Assembly (NCBI GenBank): GCA_002077065.1
Contig: NAJO01000005.1
Coordinates: 310,001-374,000 of the forward strand
Direction of reading: 5' to 3'
Length of the DNA: 64,000 bases
DNA from: Cryoendolithus antarcticus
Lineage: Eukaryota; Ascomycota; Dothideomycetes; Cladosporiales; Cladosporiaceae
Shown: positions 12,155-23,468 of the stretch, piece after piece
How positions within the stretch are numbered: the first letter of the stretch is position 1
How the letters are laid out: every line of letters starts with the position of its first letter
The notes under the pieces: generated by a model
Told to the model about the DNA's origin: nothing
Databases searched by the model: none
The model's input: the letters and a program-made list of their open reading frames with translations, nothing else
Made by a program: the position numbers and the translations under genes

Positions 12155-12922
12155 ATGGCTTCATCAGACACGATCAATTGGCAAGAGGTCAAAGCCCTAT
12201 CCTTCGACATCTACGGTACGCTTGTCGACTGGGAGTCTGGCATATACTCTGCTGCCTCTGCCTCAGCACTCGGCCCCTACCTGCCTTCTCGCAAAGAGAC
12301 GCTCGGTCGACTAGACGAACATGACCGCGCCGTCCAGCGTGAGCATCCCACCATGCTACAGCGGGACGTCATAGCCGAGGGCCTCCGTCGCTACGCCTCC
12401 GAGCTGGAAGTCGTAAAGGATGGGAAGCTCACTCAAGTTCTAGTCGACGAGACAGCAAAGACGTACGGCTCCGCCATTGGGAGCTACCCAGCGTTCGAGG
12501 ACACGGTCGCCGCGATCCAGTCACTAGGAAATCGCTTCAAACTCATCCCCCTCTCCAACGTCGACAAACAGTCCTTCTCCCAGACTCTCGCCGGTCCTCT
12601 GAAACGCTGCCGCTTCGACGCCATCTACACGGCCGAAGATATCGGCAGCTACACACCCGACTTACGCAATTTCCACTACCTGCTCGAGCACATGAAGCAG
12701 GATCTCGGTGTCGAGAAGGGGGAGTTGGTGCATGTAGCGCAGAGTCTGCTGCATGATCATGGGCCGGCGAAGGAGATGGGGATTACGGGTGTGTGGGTTG
12801 ATCGGGGAGGGAGAATTGGAGGGGAGGATCTGGGAGGCCAGGAGAGGTTCGGATGGAAGCTGAAGGTGATGACGTTAGGTGAGCTGGCGGGGATTGTAGA
12901 GGAGGCATTTGCGAGGGCGTAG
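12155..12922 (+). CDS. HAD-superfamily hydrolase, 2-haloacid dehalogenase type II-like
   Basis: A single exon of 255 residues. HAD motif I is SFDIYGTLVDW (the nucleophile is the first Asp), motif II is IPLSNVDKQSF, and the motif IV region is HVAQSLLHDHGPAKEMG, with the late GVWVDR strand typical of type II L-2-haloacid dehalogenases. These enzymes replace the halogen of a 2-haloacid with hydroxyl through an aspartyl ester; fungal members often have unknown natural substrates. The usual motif III is Y-K-P-D-x-R-x-F, but here it is SYTPDLRNF, so the conserved Lys is Thr167. An ATG at 12155 was chosen because the open frame upstream lacks a better start and homology begins shortly after. Probably cytosolic, as no signal peptide is visible. 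Confidence 0.82.
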   Translation: MASSDTINWQEVKALSFDIYGTLVDWESGIYSAASASALGPYLPSRKETLGRLDEHDRAVQREHPTMLQRDVIAEGLRRYASELEVVKDGKLTQVLVDETAKTYGSAIGSYPAFEDTVAAIQSLGNRFKLIPLSNVDKQSFSQTLAGPLKRCRFDAIYTAEDIGSYTPDLRNFHYLLEHMKQDLGVEKGELVHVAQSLLHDHGPAKEMGITGVWVDRGGRIGGEDLGGQERFGWKLKVMTLGELAGIVEEAFARA

Positions 12923-13197
12923 TAGTTGTGTGTGGAACTGTATAGTATCCATGCCCATAGAATGTACCGGGAGCACCCGTCTGCACGAGCCATGCATTTG
13001 TCAACTCCGCGCTTCGCGCTTCCTCTTGCTGCACACAGGTATTGTAGCAATTAGATCCATAGAATACTGGCCATGTCAAACTAAGTCCCTACTTTTCCGA
13101 TCGCGTCTTTGGTGTCTGTCGCCCATAAATCCTCCACTGCAGGGCCGCGCGACTCGGCACCGCCTTGACTCTGTCCTCTCGCGCATTTACATGCACA

Positions 13198-13575
13198 ATG
13201 TCGCTCAACTCATATCTTAACAGTAAGTCATCCACACCTTCTCCTATTCGACTATCGACTCACGTACCACCTCCCAGCTCCTAACTAACGCCCACACCCG
13301 CAGAAAAAGTCCTTATCCTCACAGTTGACGGCCGAACCCTGACCGGTACGCTTATATCCTGCGACCAAGTCACCAACATCGTCCTACAAGACACAATCGA
13401 GCGCATAATCCGGGAGCCCGACGACGAAGAACCCAGCGCCGAGCAACCGCATGGGCTGTACCTGGTACGAGGCGACAATGTGGTGATCTGTGGATTGGTA
13501 GACGAGGAGCTGGATGGGAGCATTGATTGGACGAAAGTGAGGGGGAGTGTGGTGGGGAGTACGAAACATGTGTGA
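13198..13575 (+). CDS. LSM8: U6 snRNA-associated Sm-like protein LSm8
   Basis: Exons 13198-13222 (25 nt of coding) and 13304-13575 give 98 residues, the usual LSm8 size. The Sm1 motif is VLILTVDGRTLTGTLISCDQ with TNIVLQDTIER; the Sm2 motif is LYLVRGDNVVICGLVDEELD. The short N-terminus MSLNSYLNKK matches LSm8 rather than other LSm proteins. LSm8 defines the nuclear LSm2-8 ring that binds the 3' oligo-U of U6 snRNA in splicing. The 81 bp intron has a GTAAGT donor and tandem CTAAC branch motifs before CCCGCAG. Confidence 0.93.
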
Positions 13576-14291
13576 GGGACTCTTCCGAGATGACGAGCAT
13601 GGACGGAGCTTTGTCTGCTATACGAGTTGCCGGAGTGGCGCATTGCAAACACGAAACTTTCAAGTCCGAGGCGCATAGCTGGACATGGGCGAGTGGCCCT
13701 CGAGGACAAGTCATACAGCAGGAGATACGCGAGGATGCATTGAGCTGCCGTGCAGAAGCACTTTCGCCGGACGGCCACACGAGTAAAGTATGTCGCTCCA
13801 CTCAAGCAGAGTACTATCACTCAATGTTGACAAGATGTCTATCACAGCTCGGGCAAGGACGCACAGGTGTAAATCCGGCGCATCGCTTCTTTGGATAGGG
13901 CGTGAGCAAGAAATTCGGACGTCCTATCCTGCGTTAGCAGTCGTTGAGCCATGCCTGTACATACACTGGCGATATCAGGCCTGAGCGGTTAGCTCGTTAT
14001 TACTGATTGGAAGCCACATAGGGTCCTGCTGCTTCTCGCAGTGGTCTGAGTAGCTTGTACACTACGTATGCTGCTATCTGCGCTAGCATACCCGAAGAGC
14101 GGCGATACAGCCTGCTCGCCTGATCTTCCTTCCAAAACGCAACATCGTGGTATCTTTGAACTTCAAAACAAATGAACATGTAATGCCCGCTCGAACGAGG
14201 CAGAATGAGGAAATAAGTCTTCGCAATCGCTGAAGCGCTCCCATCTCGTTGGCAAGTGTGCCTCCAATTGTGACCAAGGAGTCGAGCGGCA
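13576..14291. other. Intergenic region between convergent genes
   Basis: 3' flanks of LSM8 (+) and of the Zn2Cys6 gene (-). Only incidental open frames are present. Confidence 0.4.
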
Positions 14292-16378
14292 CTACCGCCT
14301 TCTCCTGAGTCCCCAGCCTCTGAGAGCCATCGAGCAGATCCTCTGCACGACCTGACTTGTGCCACTTCCTGCTTCCTGCTCCACAAAGTGATGCGCGACT
14401 CGCAACTTCTCCGCATCCTCCGGGCTTCCCTGGATCTGTGCACCAGGTCTCCAGTCCGGTAATCTGGCGCCGATGTGTCGTGTCACTGCAATACTGTACA
14501 GCACATCTCTGTTCTCGAGCACATTCAGGACGCCGCGCATGGCCGCCAAGGATACGTCGGCTGTCTCGGCGTCAGCGGGAGAGTCGGAGAGCGTGGTGAA
14601 GTGCAGGAGGTGGTGCCAGAAGTACTCGCGGGCGAATGTAGCTTTGTCCTCGTCGTTTGAGCGTTCTGGAAGTGGCCGGGGAGGGAGAGGAACATGGGAT
14701 TGGGACAGTGAGGAGCCTGTCAGTAGTGCTTGAAGCATGAGAACGCGAGGCTCCAGTGTAAGCAAAGATGCGTCGTTTGCTCGAGGACTTTGCGCAAGCG
14801 CTGACAGTGGTAGTAAAGCAAGGGTCCACACGAGCTTTGCTTCGAGAGATCGATTGGCTGTGTTTGTGCCATCGTTAGAGCGTAGCTGAGTCATGCACTG
14901 TAGGACGAAATCTCGCAGGGCATCGTGCTCGTACATATGGTTTTGGCCGCGGGTGCTGTACCACGTCGTTTCAAACAATCGGTCTAGGCCAGGAGCGTAC
15001 CGCTGTGTGAAGTAATTAGTGATCTCGCCTATCTCATGCGGTTGCATTTGTGGCGAGTCCTTCGGTAGATAGGGTGGCGGTGTGTCATCAAGGCTGTAGA
15101 GGTCCTCTATCGGTATGAGCTGCGAAGTTGCTAGATGCAAGTCAGCAAAGCGTTATTTTTCCGTGTTTTCTGGTTCCAAAGATGAATGCTTGCGCAACTA
15201 TCGACTTGACCGAGAGTGAAAGTCAAAATGCAAGATTGTGGAGAGACAGAAAAGCGCCTCTAGGTATGCTCGAGACTGGTCTCTCGACACCGTAACAGCA
15301 ATTGAATTCAAACATGCAGCTGAATGGATAGATGCATTGTAACTGTAGACAGAATAGGGAGAAAGTATGACCACTCACCTCCGAGCGTGACTGATGCCGC
15401 ACTGTTCCGATGCATCTGAGGAGGTCCATGTGCATGTGACTGCGTTTCTAACGGAGGTTGGTAAGTAAATGGCGGTGGTCGTTGCGAATCTCCAGACGGC
15501 GGATGTGGAGCGTAGCCGCCATTGACCGGATATGTCGAATACTGATATCTCGATCCTGCTCCAGCATCAGGTGGTGATGGACCTTCGAGTGATGTCGGCG
15601 AGGGTGCCGGCTGGAGATTCGGTGGTCCATTCGAGGGCTTGAAGATGGGATCGTAGCCCAAGCACTCGCGCTTCGACTTGGCACAATTGCGACACGAAGG
15701 TACGCCTTCGTCACACTGTTCAGTAATGTCAGCAAGTGATGTTCGTGGACTTTGAGTTCTCGCTTGCTTAGCGAGAAACACGTGTGTTCGGTAACGTTCA
15801 TGCGCGTCGCTAGGATGCATCTTCGGAACATCCGTCGTCGAGTCGCGAGAGCTGCATACCTTTATTCGTCTCTTGCGACAAGTCATACATCCAGTCTTTG
15901 TACGTCGCTTGATCTCCTTGCCAGTCTTGCGCCCGCCTGCCATCGACCTCGCGTCCATCCCAGCTTGTGGCGGCAACGGGTAGCGCATCATGCCATTCTG
16001 TCCGTTCGGCGCGTTGGCTGGCATCGTAGGCAACATTGGCTGAGCTTGGTACGCCATCATGTTCGAAGCATATGGTGGCGCATGCATCATATGCTGTGTA
16101 TGTGCGCCGTTCATAGGCGCGTACTGCGCGCGCGACTGCATCTGTTGCTGTCCCTCAAACTGGTGGATCCCTGGCAAAGCCATCTGCGCGCCCGCGTCGC
16201 GCTGGCTAGGCGAGTGTGCGCGGTCCTGCTGCTCATTCGGGGCGTGACTGTAGTACTGTGGAGGGTCCTGAGAGTATGCCTGCATCGTGGGTGAGGAAGT
16301 AGGTCGCGCATCTTGAGTTGCATCTTGCGCCGCCGTATGTGGCTGCTTCTTGTCCACATCCTCAGCCGCGCCTGCCAT
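14292..16378 (-). CDS. Zn2Cys6 transcription factor with C-terminal fungal regulatory region
   Basis: Exons 16378-15860, 15715-15379 and 15130-14292 give 564 residues. Residues 1-145 are Gln/Met/Pro-rich. A basic stretch KEIKRRTKTG leads into the cluster at Cys164, 167, 174, 181, 184 and 191, ending KRECLGYDPIFK, a run common in one family of Pezizomycotina C6 proteins. A Pro/Ser linker follows, then a helical C-terminal region (EIGEITNYFTQRYAPGLDRL onward) that resembles a regulatory domain. The 144 bp intron sits exactly before Cys174. It is a multiple of three without a stop, so unspliced RNA would be translated through but with a broken cluster. The second intron is long (248 bp). The target genes cannot be inferred. 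Confidence 0.82.
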
Positions 16379-17198
16379 AGCGCCCTCTCATCAGAAGACC
16401 CCTTCGCCGGCCCAGTACAGAAAGGCTCGTATCGCCGTGCCGCAACCAAGCAATGAACCTTGGTCGGCGAAAGTGCTGACGTGGGAGAGTGTGGGAGGTG
16501 CCCACTACGATGTATCGCTGCCAGCTACCGTCCTGCCACTTTGTCCGGGACCTCAGGGTGAAGAGATAGTGCGAGAGACCACGTCAAAGCATCAAGAATG
16601 AAGCAAGACCAGGCTCCGCGTCAAAGACAACAAGCTCCAGACCCGCAACCATGTGGTCGCCACGTCTTCTGTCAAAGCAACGCGGTCCGCAAACCGTTAG
16701 CCTAACCTGCGCCGCCAATCCTTCGGCGGCCAGGGGGGTGAGGTAGCGGCAATGCAAGAAGAAACGTTTCGCTTAGGTCAATATAACCCCGCGTGTCGGA
16801 AGATTGGCGATTTTCGACAGGCGACAAGCGAAGTGGCTCGACAATTTCGCATCACCGTGTCACCTTGATCTCTGTGCTACTGTGCTGGGGTATGCTGGGA
16901 CCCTCGCTTGCGGTTGTGATCTGGAGGGGCGGGAGAAGGCAGATACCTCCCCGAGTGGGGAAATGATTCGAATGAGAAGGTAAATCGTTGGCGTGTTTTT
17001 AAGCGAACGCCATGCATGAGAAGGCAACATCGCGTTCTTGCCAAATGCCATCGACGCCATCGGCTCATGAGCCGAAGGTCGAGACATGCTCTCTACAAGC
17101 TGAACACACGTTCCACTGTGCGGCAACTCCTTGCTCTTTGAGAATACTGCTCTAGCATTTATCAGTGGAAATACATGTATCTGTCTAACTTGTATCCT
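16379..17198. other. Intergenic region
   Basis: Promoter of the Zn2Cys6 gene (-) and 3' flank of the dehydrogenase gene (-). Nothing else is recognised. Confidence 0.4.
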
Positions 17199-18321
17199 TC
17201 ACAAATCTGCCTGCTCAGGCACGGGACTCTTGAGCCTCCCAGTCGTGATGGCAGACCGCACGTTATCAACACACCACTCTTCCATCTTGATCAACGTCTC
17301 CTTCGTATACGTGCCCATGTGTGGCAGCAGAAGCACTTGAGGCTTATCGATCAAGCCCGGGTGGATCTCAGGCTCGTTCTCGAAGACATTCAAACCAGCT
17401 GAAGCGACTTTGCCCGACTCCAGTGCTTCCACGAGAGCCGCTTCGTTCATGACAGCTCCTCGGGCGGTGTTGACGATACATACGCCGGTCTTCATTCTGG
17501 CGAACTCTTGAGCGTCTATGATGTGGCGGGTGTTTTTCTGCACGTCTTGTCAGCAAATACCCCTTTCGCGATCGTCCTGAAGAAAGGATCCACGTACATT
17601 CAATGGCAGGTTCAAACTCAGCACATCACTCTGTGCCAGCAACTCATCAAAGCCCACATACTTCGCACCACCCGCCATCTCCTCACTGACAGGTTTCCGG
17701 TTATGATAGATAACCTTCATCCCAAAAGCCTCAGCCTTGACCTTCATATTTCTTCCAATCCCTCCCATGCCCAGAATTCCCAACACCTTACCCCTCGGAT
17801 CGTGGCCAAGAGGCGGAGCTGGAGAACCTCTCCATTGCTTTTGCCGTAGCGCGAAGATCCCAGAATTGAAACCTTTCAACGCGCCTAGTAGGAGGAACAT
17901 CGCTGTGTCGGCTGTGGCATCATCAACAGCCGTTGGGACGTTGGAGACGTGGATTGGCGGATCACGGGCAGAGCAGGCATGGACGTCGATCTGATCGTAG
18001 CCGGCGCCGACGTGGGAGCAGAATTTCAGGGTTTTGGGAAGGGCATTCACAAGTTCGTCGTCCCATAGTCCGGTGATGGAGGAGGATTGGAAGGTGCGGT
18101 AGACTGCTAGGACGTCGTTGAAATGTGGAGTGGAGCATTCTTGGATGAAGTCTTGTCGACTGCTTGATTTTGGGGTGACGATCGTGGCAATCTCGGAGAG
18201 AGAGTTGAAAGCTGGCTGCGCGCTGGGAGAGTATCAGTGTCTGATGTCTTCTAAGATGTTGGACTTCTAGAACGACTGACTGGTCGACTGTGCCCAGCAG
18301 TAAGACTTTCGGTTTGCTCAT
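17199..18321 (-). CDS. D-isomer 2-hydroxyacid dehydrogenase (glyoxylate/hydroxypyruvate reductase-like)
   Basis: Exons 18321-18281, 18222-17598 and 17537-17199 give 334 residues, normal for the family. The NAD(P)-binding Rossmann motif is GILGMGGIGR. The catalytic residues are in place: Arg248 in VNTARG, Glu277 in FENEPEI and His295 in LLPHMG. These enzymes reduce 2-oxoacids such as glyoxylate or hydroxypyruvate to D-2-hydroxyacids. The first exon was chosen so that the GTCAGT donor and CCCAG acceptor join GTVDH to AQPAFNSLSEIATIV, which restores the N-terminal fold. A cytosolic location is likely; no clear targeting sequence is seen, and the exact substrate is not readable from sequence. Confidence 0.88.
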
Positions 18322-18873
18322 CTTGACAAGGCAGAGCCCGTTGACTCGTGGGAAGTGGTGGCTAGACTAGTGTGTGATGAAGCGCTCAACGTAGCACAGC
18401 AGATATTGTTTATTCTTGGAAATGTGGAAGATACAAAATCAGTGGGAAGTACTTGACAACGCCCTGCGCTCGTTGACGACTGAGGGAGGTCGATAGGCCC
18501 AGTGCGGCTATTGCGGGCTTGTCTCTGCTGAATTGTCGTCCGCCGACTTGATCCACCAACGATCTGGGTGTTTTGAGAGAAGGTGACAGCAGTGGTCTAA
18601 CGTGATATAAGTCAACTGCTACTTTTGTGCCATCGCAGACTATCTGAAGACCAGGAGAGTTCGTGAAGCATGATCGGCGTTTGACGGCAATGATGGCTGT
18701 CGGCAACGGCCAGTCTCAAAGTGACCGCAACACATCGCCAGCTCTCATATGATGTCCAAAACATCCACAAAACGCCATCTCCACTTCCTCTCCAACGGCG
18801 CGAACGCCAGCTCGGGCACACATCAACAGCTCCATGCCAAAGACCCAGCACACAAAGCCCTCAACGCACCACC
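18322..18873. other. Intergenic region
   Basis: Lies between two minus-strand genes; includes the promoter of the dehydrogenase gene. No feature seen. Confidence 0.4.
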
Positions 18874-20393
18874 CTAGCGCGGCAGCCCATCCTCGTACCT
18901 CGCCCCATCGACATCCCACAAGATGAACGGCCCACTGTACATGCTCGCCCCATCTCCATCACTAGGACACCACCATCTCCCTACCATCATCATACCACCA
19001 GGCAACACGACACCCTCGTAAGCCCACAGCGCCTCGTGATCGATGATGCCGGTATCCTCGTCAACGAAGTACTTCATCATCGTCATTCTCTGCCAGCCCG
19101 GGATACCCTCCTGCTCTGGGAGCTGGTTGAGCCAGCCACTCGCCATGAAATCCTCGCTCGCGTCGTAACCCTCACCATCGAAGCGCAGGGACTGCAGCTC
19201 AGGCCCATCGTAGGTGCCTTGCTTCTGCGCGCGAGTGCGGGCTTTCCTAACAGGAGGTGTGAGGGATTTGAGGTGCTGCTCGAATTCTTGCGGCCAGACT
19301 GTATCGCAAGGGTTGCGAGGCTCGAGGCAGATGTGCTGGAAGGGCTCTGGCGTCTGCTCACCGGACATCTCGTCGAGGATATGGTACTCTCGACCGTGCC
19401 CGTTGCGGATGCGAGCAATAACGTCGCGGTCAACGAAAGCGTAGCTGCCCTTCCAGTGACGGCCGAGAGCCTTGGGAGAGGGCTCTTGGGTGAGCTGAGA
19501 ATTCCAGTAGCGAGGGCGGTCGCAGGCTTCAAGCGCCTTGAAGTCGTTCTGGAGGAGACCGTCGTGCTGGTGCAGGAAGTGGTAGCGCCAGAAAGTGAGC
19601 TGAGCGTGAAGCCAAGGCATGTTGATGGTCTGGCCGTTGCTGCCGCCGAATATGGGCATGTGGATGGCAGGCATGTAGGCCATCTGCTGGGCTTCGTCGA
19701 AGCCAAAGTGATCGTTGCAGAGAGGGTCTTCGAGACCGAATAGAGTGGGCCCAAGTGCGCATTTGATGGCGAGGAAAGCGTGCTCTGGACCTCTTCCGGA
19801 CGGCACACGGCCTCTATAGTTGGCAAGGAGACCATGCTTCTTGCTGAAGGTCTGGATCAGCTCGAGGTTCTTGGATGCGTAGGTGGTCCTTTTCTCTCCA
19901 TTCTTGGTGTTTGAGCAAGCCTCTATTGTAGTTGTCAGTGAACAGCAAGCTTCACTGGACATCACTTAGACTGACCCTTGATCAAAACGACCATCAAATC
20001 CAAGCACTTCATCTCCCGGTTCGTATCTCCAAACTTGAACCCCACCTTCTTCAGCGCAAACATCAACATCTCTCTACGCTTCTTGTACAAATCACGATAC
20101 TGCTTGTTATCGTTCAAGCGCAACCCACTGTGGGCAAAGCCCGGCTTCTCGAAGATGGCGAGAAATCGAGCACGCCAGAAGGAGTTGCCATCTGCATCGA
20201 TGGCGTCGTTGGTAGCACGGCAGATAAGGCGATAGTTGCCAATGTCAGAATCTCTGTCGAAGTAGGAGGCGATGTGCTGGTGGATCTACATGAAGCATCA
20301 GCATACAGCCGCTGCGTCACAGATCAAATGAAGAACACTCACCTCGATGGGGACGTTACCAAACGCTAGGCTCGGGTCTGTGGTGACTGCCAT
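18874..20393 (-). CDS. F-box-like protein, C-terminal region unknown
   Basis: Exons 20393-20343, 20285-19976 and 19922-18874 give 469 residues. The N-terminus has an F-box-like pattern, NVPIEIHQHIASYF followed by NYRLICRATNDAI and SFWRARF, as in many fungal F-box proteins that link substrates to Skp1-Cullin ubiquitin ligases. The remaining 380 residues are not recognised. They are rich in aromatic residues and contain HMPIFGGSNG, WKGSYAFVDRDV and, near the end, MYSGPFILWDVDG, suggesting a folded substrate-binding domain rather than LRR or WD repeats. Both introns are short with clear donors. Its function as a ligase adaptor is inference from the N-terminal motif only. Confidence 0.7.
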
Positions 20394-21192
20394 TGCTGCC
20401 CAACGCAAAGGATATGCTTGGGATGGTCTCGAGGGACTTGGACGAATGTCAAAGGTGGAAGTATGCTTGGTCAGAAGACCTAAGCACTATAATGCAAACT
20501 CGTCGTTGTTGGTAGTTGGTGAGTGAGTGAGCTTGATGCCAAATGGCGGTGTTCTCTTATGCTCGAGGAGGACGACTGTCATGTGCTAGCGGAGGAGTGC
20601 TGCAGGGGAGTGGAGGCGGTGGCGCTGTCAAGGGCATGTGAGGAATCAGTGAGTCCATTATCAACTGAAGTGATGGCTCAACAATAGCATGTGAGTTCAT
20701 TCAGTGAGGAAATGGGTGGCTGGTATTGTTGGATATGAAACGAAACCACCCCTTACGATCTTGGCGACAATGCCTCCGCCATGTCGAGACTGCCATGTTG
20801 GAGACAAACCTGATGCGACGCATCTGAGACCGTTGACCTCGTCGATGCTACCTAAGAAGCCTCGTCGCCGACGTGTGAAGTCGCGAACATGTGCTCGTGT
20901 TTGCCACTAGTGGTCGATCCAATGCAGCATCCACATCGGAGCGGGACTGGACGCCTCAGTGCAGTTCAGGCATCATGCGGACAACAAGAGTATCGCAATT
21001 GTTTCCGAATCGTGCAGGTTATATGTAAAAGAGATGACTATCGGGGTTAACGGGGCTGGTATGGAAGGAAAGCGCGACCTGCCCTACACCTACCTGCGTC
21101 TGAGCAATCTAGATATGACTTAACTGCAAAATCTCGGAATCTGCAGAGTCCCAGTAATGTGGAAGCTTCTTCAGTATATGCTTCACTCATTC
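20394..21192. other. Intergenic region
   Basis: Promoter side of the F-box-like gene and 3' flank of the secreted dehydrogenase-like gene. No recognisable feature. Confidence 0.4.
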
Positions 21193-22720
21193 TCACACCA
21201 AGAAGGCCAACACCCCAAACAGCACGGCCAATAAGCTCATCCCCCCAACACTCGCAACAGAAGACGACGTCGCACTTCCACTCGCCGCCGTCCCAGTCCC
21301 ACTGCTCGAAGCAGCCTGGTCCGGAAGAGTCCCGGTAGCATTACTCCCCACACTCTGTGTACTGTTCCCATCCGCCCTCAGCACCACAAAGATCTCACCA
21401 GTCGCATCAGAACTCATGAACAGCCGTCCTTGGCTATCCCAGGCCAGACCAACAGGCCTGAAACACCCTCCAGGACATTTGCTGTTATCCGCATTCGAGA
21501 CGATGTCGATCGCTGCCGTCGTGCTGTTGCTGGGCTGCACTGGCTCGCCGTTGGCGAATTCGATGACGCTGAGCTTATACCCCACTGGATCAGTACGATC
21601 CCAGCTGCCGTGGAAGGTTACCCATGCTGCGGTGCCCTGCTCGTTGAACAGGATGTCCAACGGGGCCATATGGGCTTGGAAGACTAGGCGAGGCGCTTGG
21701 AGCGAGGCACAGATGGTGTCGTTGACAGTGCTGTTCTGGTCGCCTATGGCGAATTGCTGGCCAGTCTGGCCAGTGAAGTCCGGCACGTCGGCGGCGTTCC
21801 AGGCGGAGAAGCAGGAGGGATAGCCATAGTTTACGCCTTGGCCGCCTTGGCCGGGGGTAGCGGTGCCGTTGAGGTAGCCGAGGAAGTTGAGCTCTTCGCC
21901 TATAGAGGGTGTCAACTAATGTGCGTGCTTCTTGTCAGCCTCAGCACTTACCTGGATTATCCTGGTGGATGTCTTGGCCGGACCTCTCGAGCTCATCGAC
22001 GCTGTTCTCCACGCCGTAAATGGCACCAGTGATCGGCTCCTCAGCAATACCGACTTCGTTCCTCAGACCCCAGCCAAGTAGAAGGCCGTCGTTGGTGTAA
22101 GTGTACGGCTCGGTCATATTATTCAAATTGAACGCCTTGACCTGACTAATCCCACTGCTGAGATCCTCAGCCTGCAAATCCAAATTCGACGTGCTTCCCC
22201 TGGCCACAACGATCATCCCAGGGACATGCTTCGAAAGCACCAATGTCCTGGTCGTATGATCCGTCCCCGCCATCTGGTTGATCAACACCCTCGGCTGCGA
22301 AGTGTTCGTTTGCGATTGTGGCGAGTATTCCCACGAATACAGCACGTCGCTCGTCGACGCGTAGAGCGTACTGCCGTTTGTCGATAGTTCAATGCCATGG
22401 TTTAGATCCGGGTTCGAGATAACGGTGCGTTTGCTGCCCACGCTTAGGCAGCTTTGCCCAGCGTCTACGAGGCTCAGGGCGGTGATGCCCACGCCAGATT
22501 CGACGACTAGGAGCGCGCCTTGGGAGTCGAATTTGATGCCTCTGGGTTTCGTGAGGCCATTGGCAACGAGCCGGGCGACGTAGCCATCTGCTACAGAGGG
22601 CGCAGCGCTCTTTGCAGTTAGAGTCGGGGAGCAGGTTGCGCCGCCGATGGAGGATTGTGCGACTGCGTTGGTAAGTAGAGCAGACAGCGCGAGGGCTGCT
22701 GCAGTGGCGAGGTTCTTCAT
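21193..22720 (-). CDS. Secreted, probably GPI-anchored sorbosone/glucose dehydrogenase-like protein
   Basis: Exons 22720-21952 and 21899-21193 (52 bp intron) give 491 residues. A signal peptide is clear (MKNLATAAALALSALLTNAVA). The body resembles the six-bladed quinoprotein (PQQ-type) glucose/sorbosone dehydrogenase fold: GLTKPRGIKFDSQGALLV, DLNHGIELS, GLRNEVGIA, WVTFHGSWDR and RPVGLAWDSQGRLFMSSD. The end is Ser/Thr/Gly/Ala-rich and finishes in a hydrophobic tail (MSLLAVLFGVLAFLV), as in GPI-anchored cell-wall proteins. It may oxidise extracellular sugars, but the substrate and the cofactor are unproven. It is divergent from an aldo-keto reductase across about 750 bp. Confidence 0.83.
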
Positions 22721-23468
22721 CTTGCGTTGGTCTCGAGAGACGATTGAATATAGGAATAGAAAGCACTTTCAACTGATGAAGTGAGGTGGCAATAAGATAA
22801 AACATACATACCCACTACCAAGACAACCCGCGGCCACACTTCTCCGGATCGACAGACAAGACAACGCCTTGCATGGAGCGGAACGCGTGTGCTCGAGGCT
22901 TGTCACTGAATTGTGGCGACTGGAGATCGACTTCGACTTGGCGGCTGTTTGAGATGGACGAGACGTCACTTCTTAGTCCATGGATGAAGTGCGTGCAGTA
23001 TATATGGTCCTTGAGTTGAACAACTTTAGTGAATCGTGGATAGCTTTTTGCTGGGTGGCTGAGACACGCTGTAGCGAGCTAGGCGCAAAGGGTCTCACTG
23101 CGATAGGTTTTCATGAAGCTTTAGAGCACAATGCCCCTACTTTGTGAATTCGATGGCCCGGATCTGAGACGGCTCTCAAGGCCGGAGCCATGACATCATG
23201 ATGCCTGCACACAAACGGACTTTACGGTGGTAACACCCATGCATGGAGGGGAGCGAATCAGAGAATCCAAGCTACCAGCATCCTCTGTAATATACGAGCA
23301 TATGAGAATGCGAAGCGCAGCTCAAGGCCTCCTCCGTTATATTAGCCGTTTCCAGCGGACAGTGCTGTAATAAGACATCCTTCTCTCCCTAAAGTCATCG
23401 TCCCTTCAACACATCAGACTGCAGACTACAGTCATACAACCAAAGAAAGCTTCATTACTCAAGCCACC
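22721..23468. promoter_or_regulatory. Divergent promoter region
   Basis: About 750 bp separate the starts of the secreted dehydrogenase-like gene (-) and the aldo-keto reductase gene (+). A TATATA-containing AT-rich patch lies near 22998-23005. The aldo-keto reductase start has a good fungal context (CAAGCCACCATG). Shared control is possible but not shown. Confidence 0.4.

Noticed and set aside
15752..16294. 180-codon Arg/Cys-rich + strand frame
   Set aside because: Antisense to the Zn2Cys6 gene on the minus strand, with no recognisable domain.
18721..19743. A 340-codon open frame on the + strand
   Set aside because: It lies antisense to the F-box-like gene, whose three-exon model has coherent splice sites. 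The + frame has no domain and reflects codon bias of the opposite strand.
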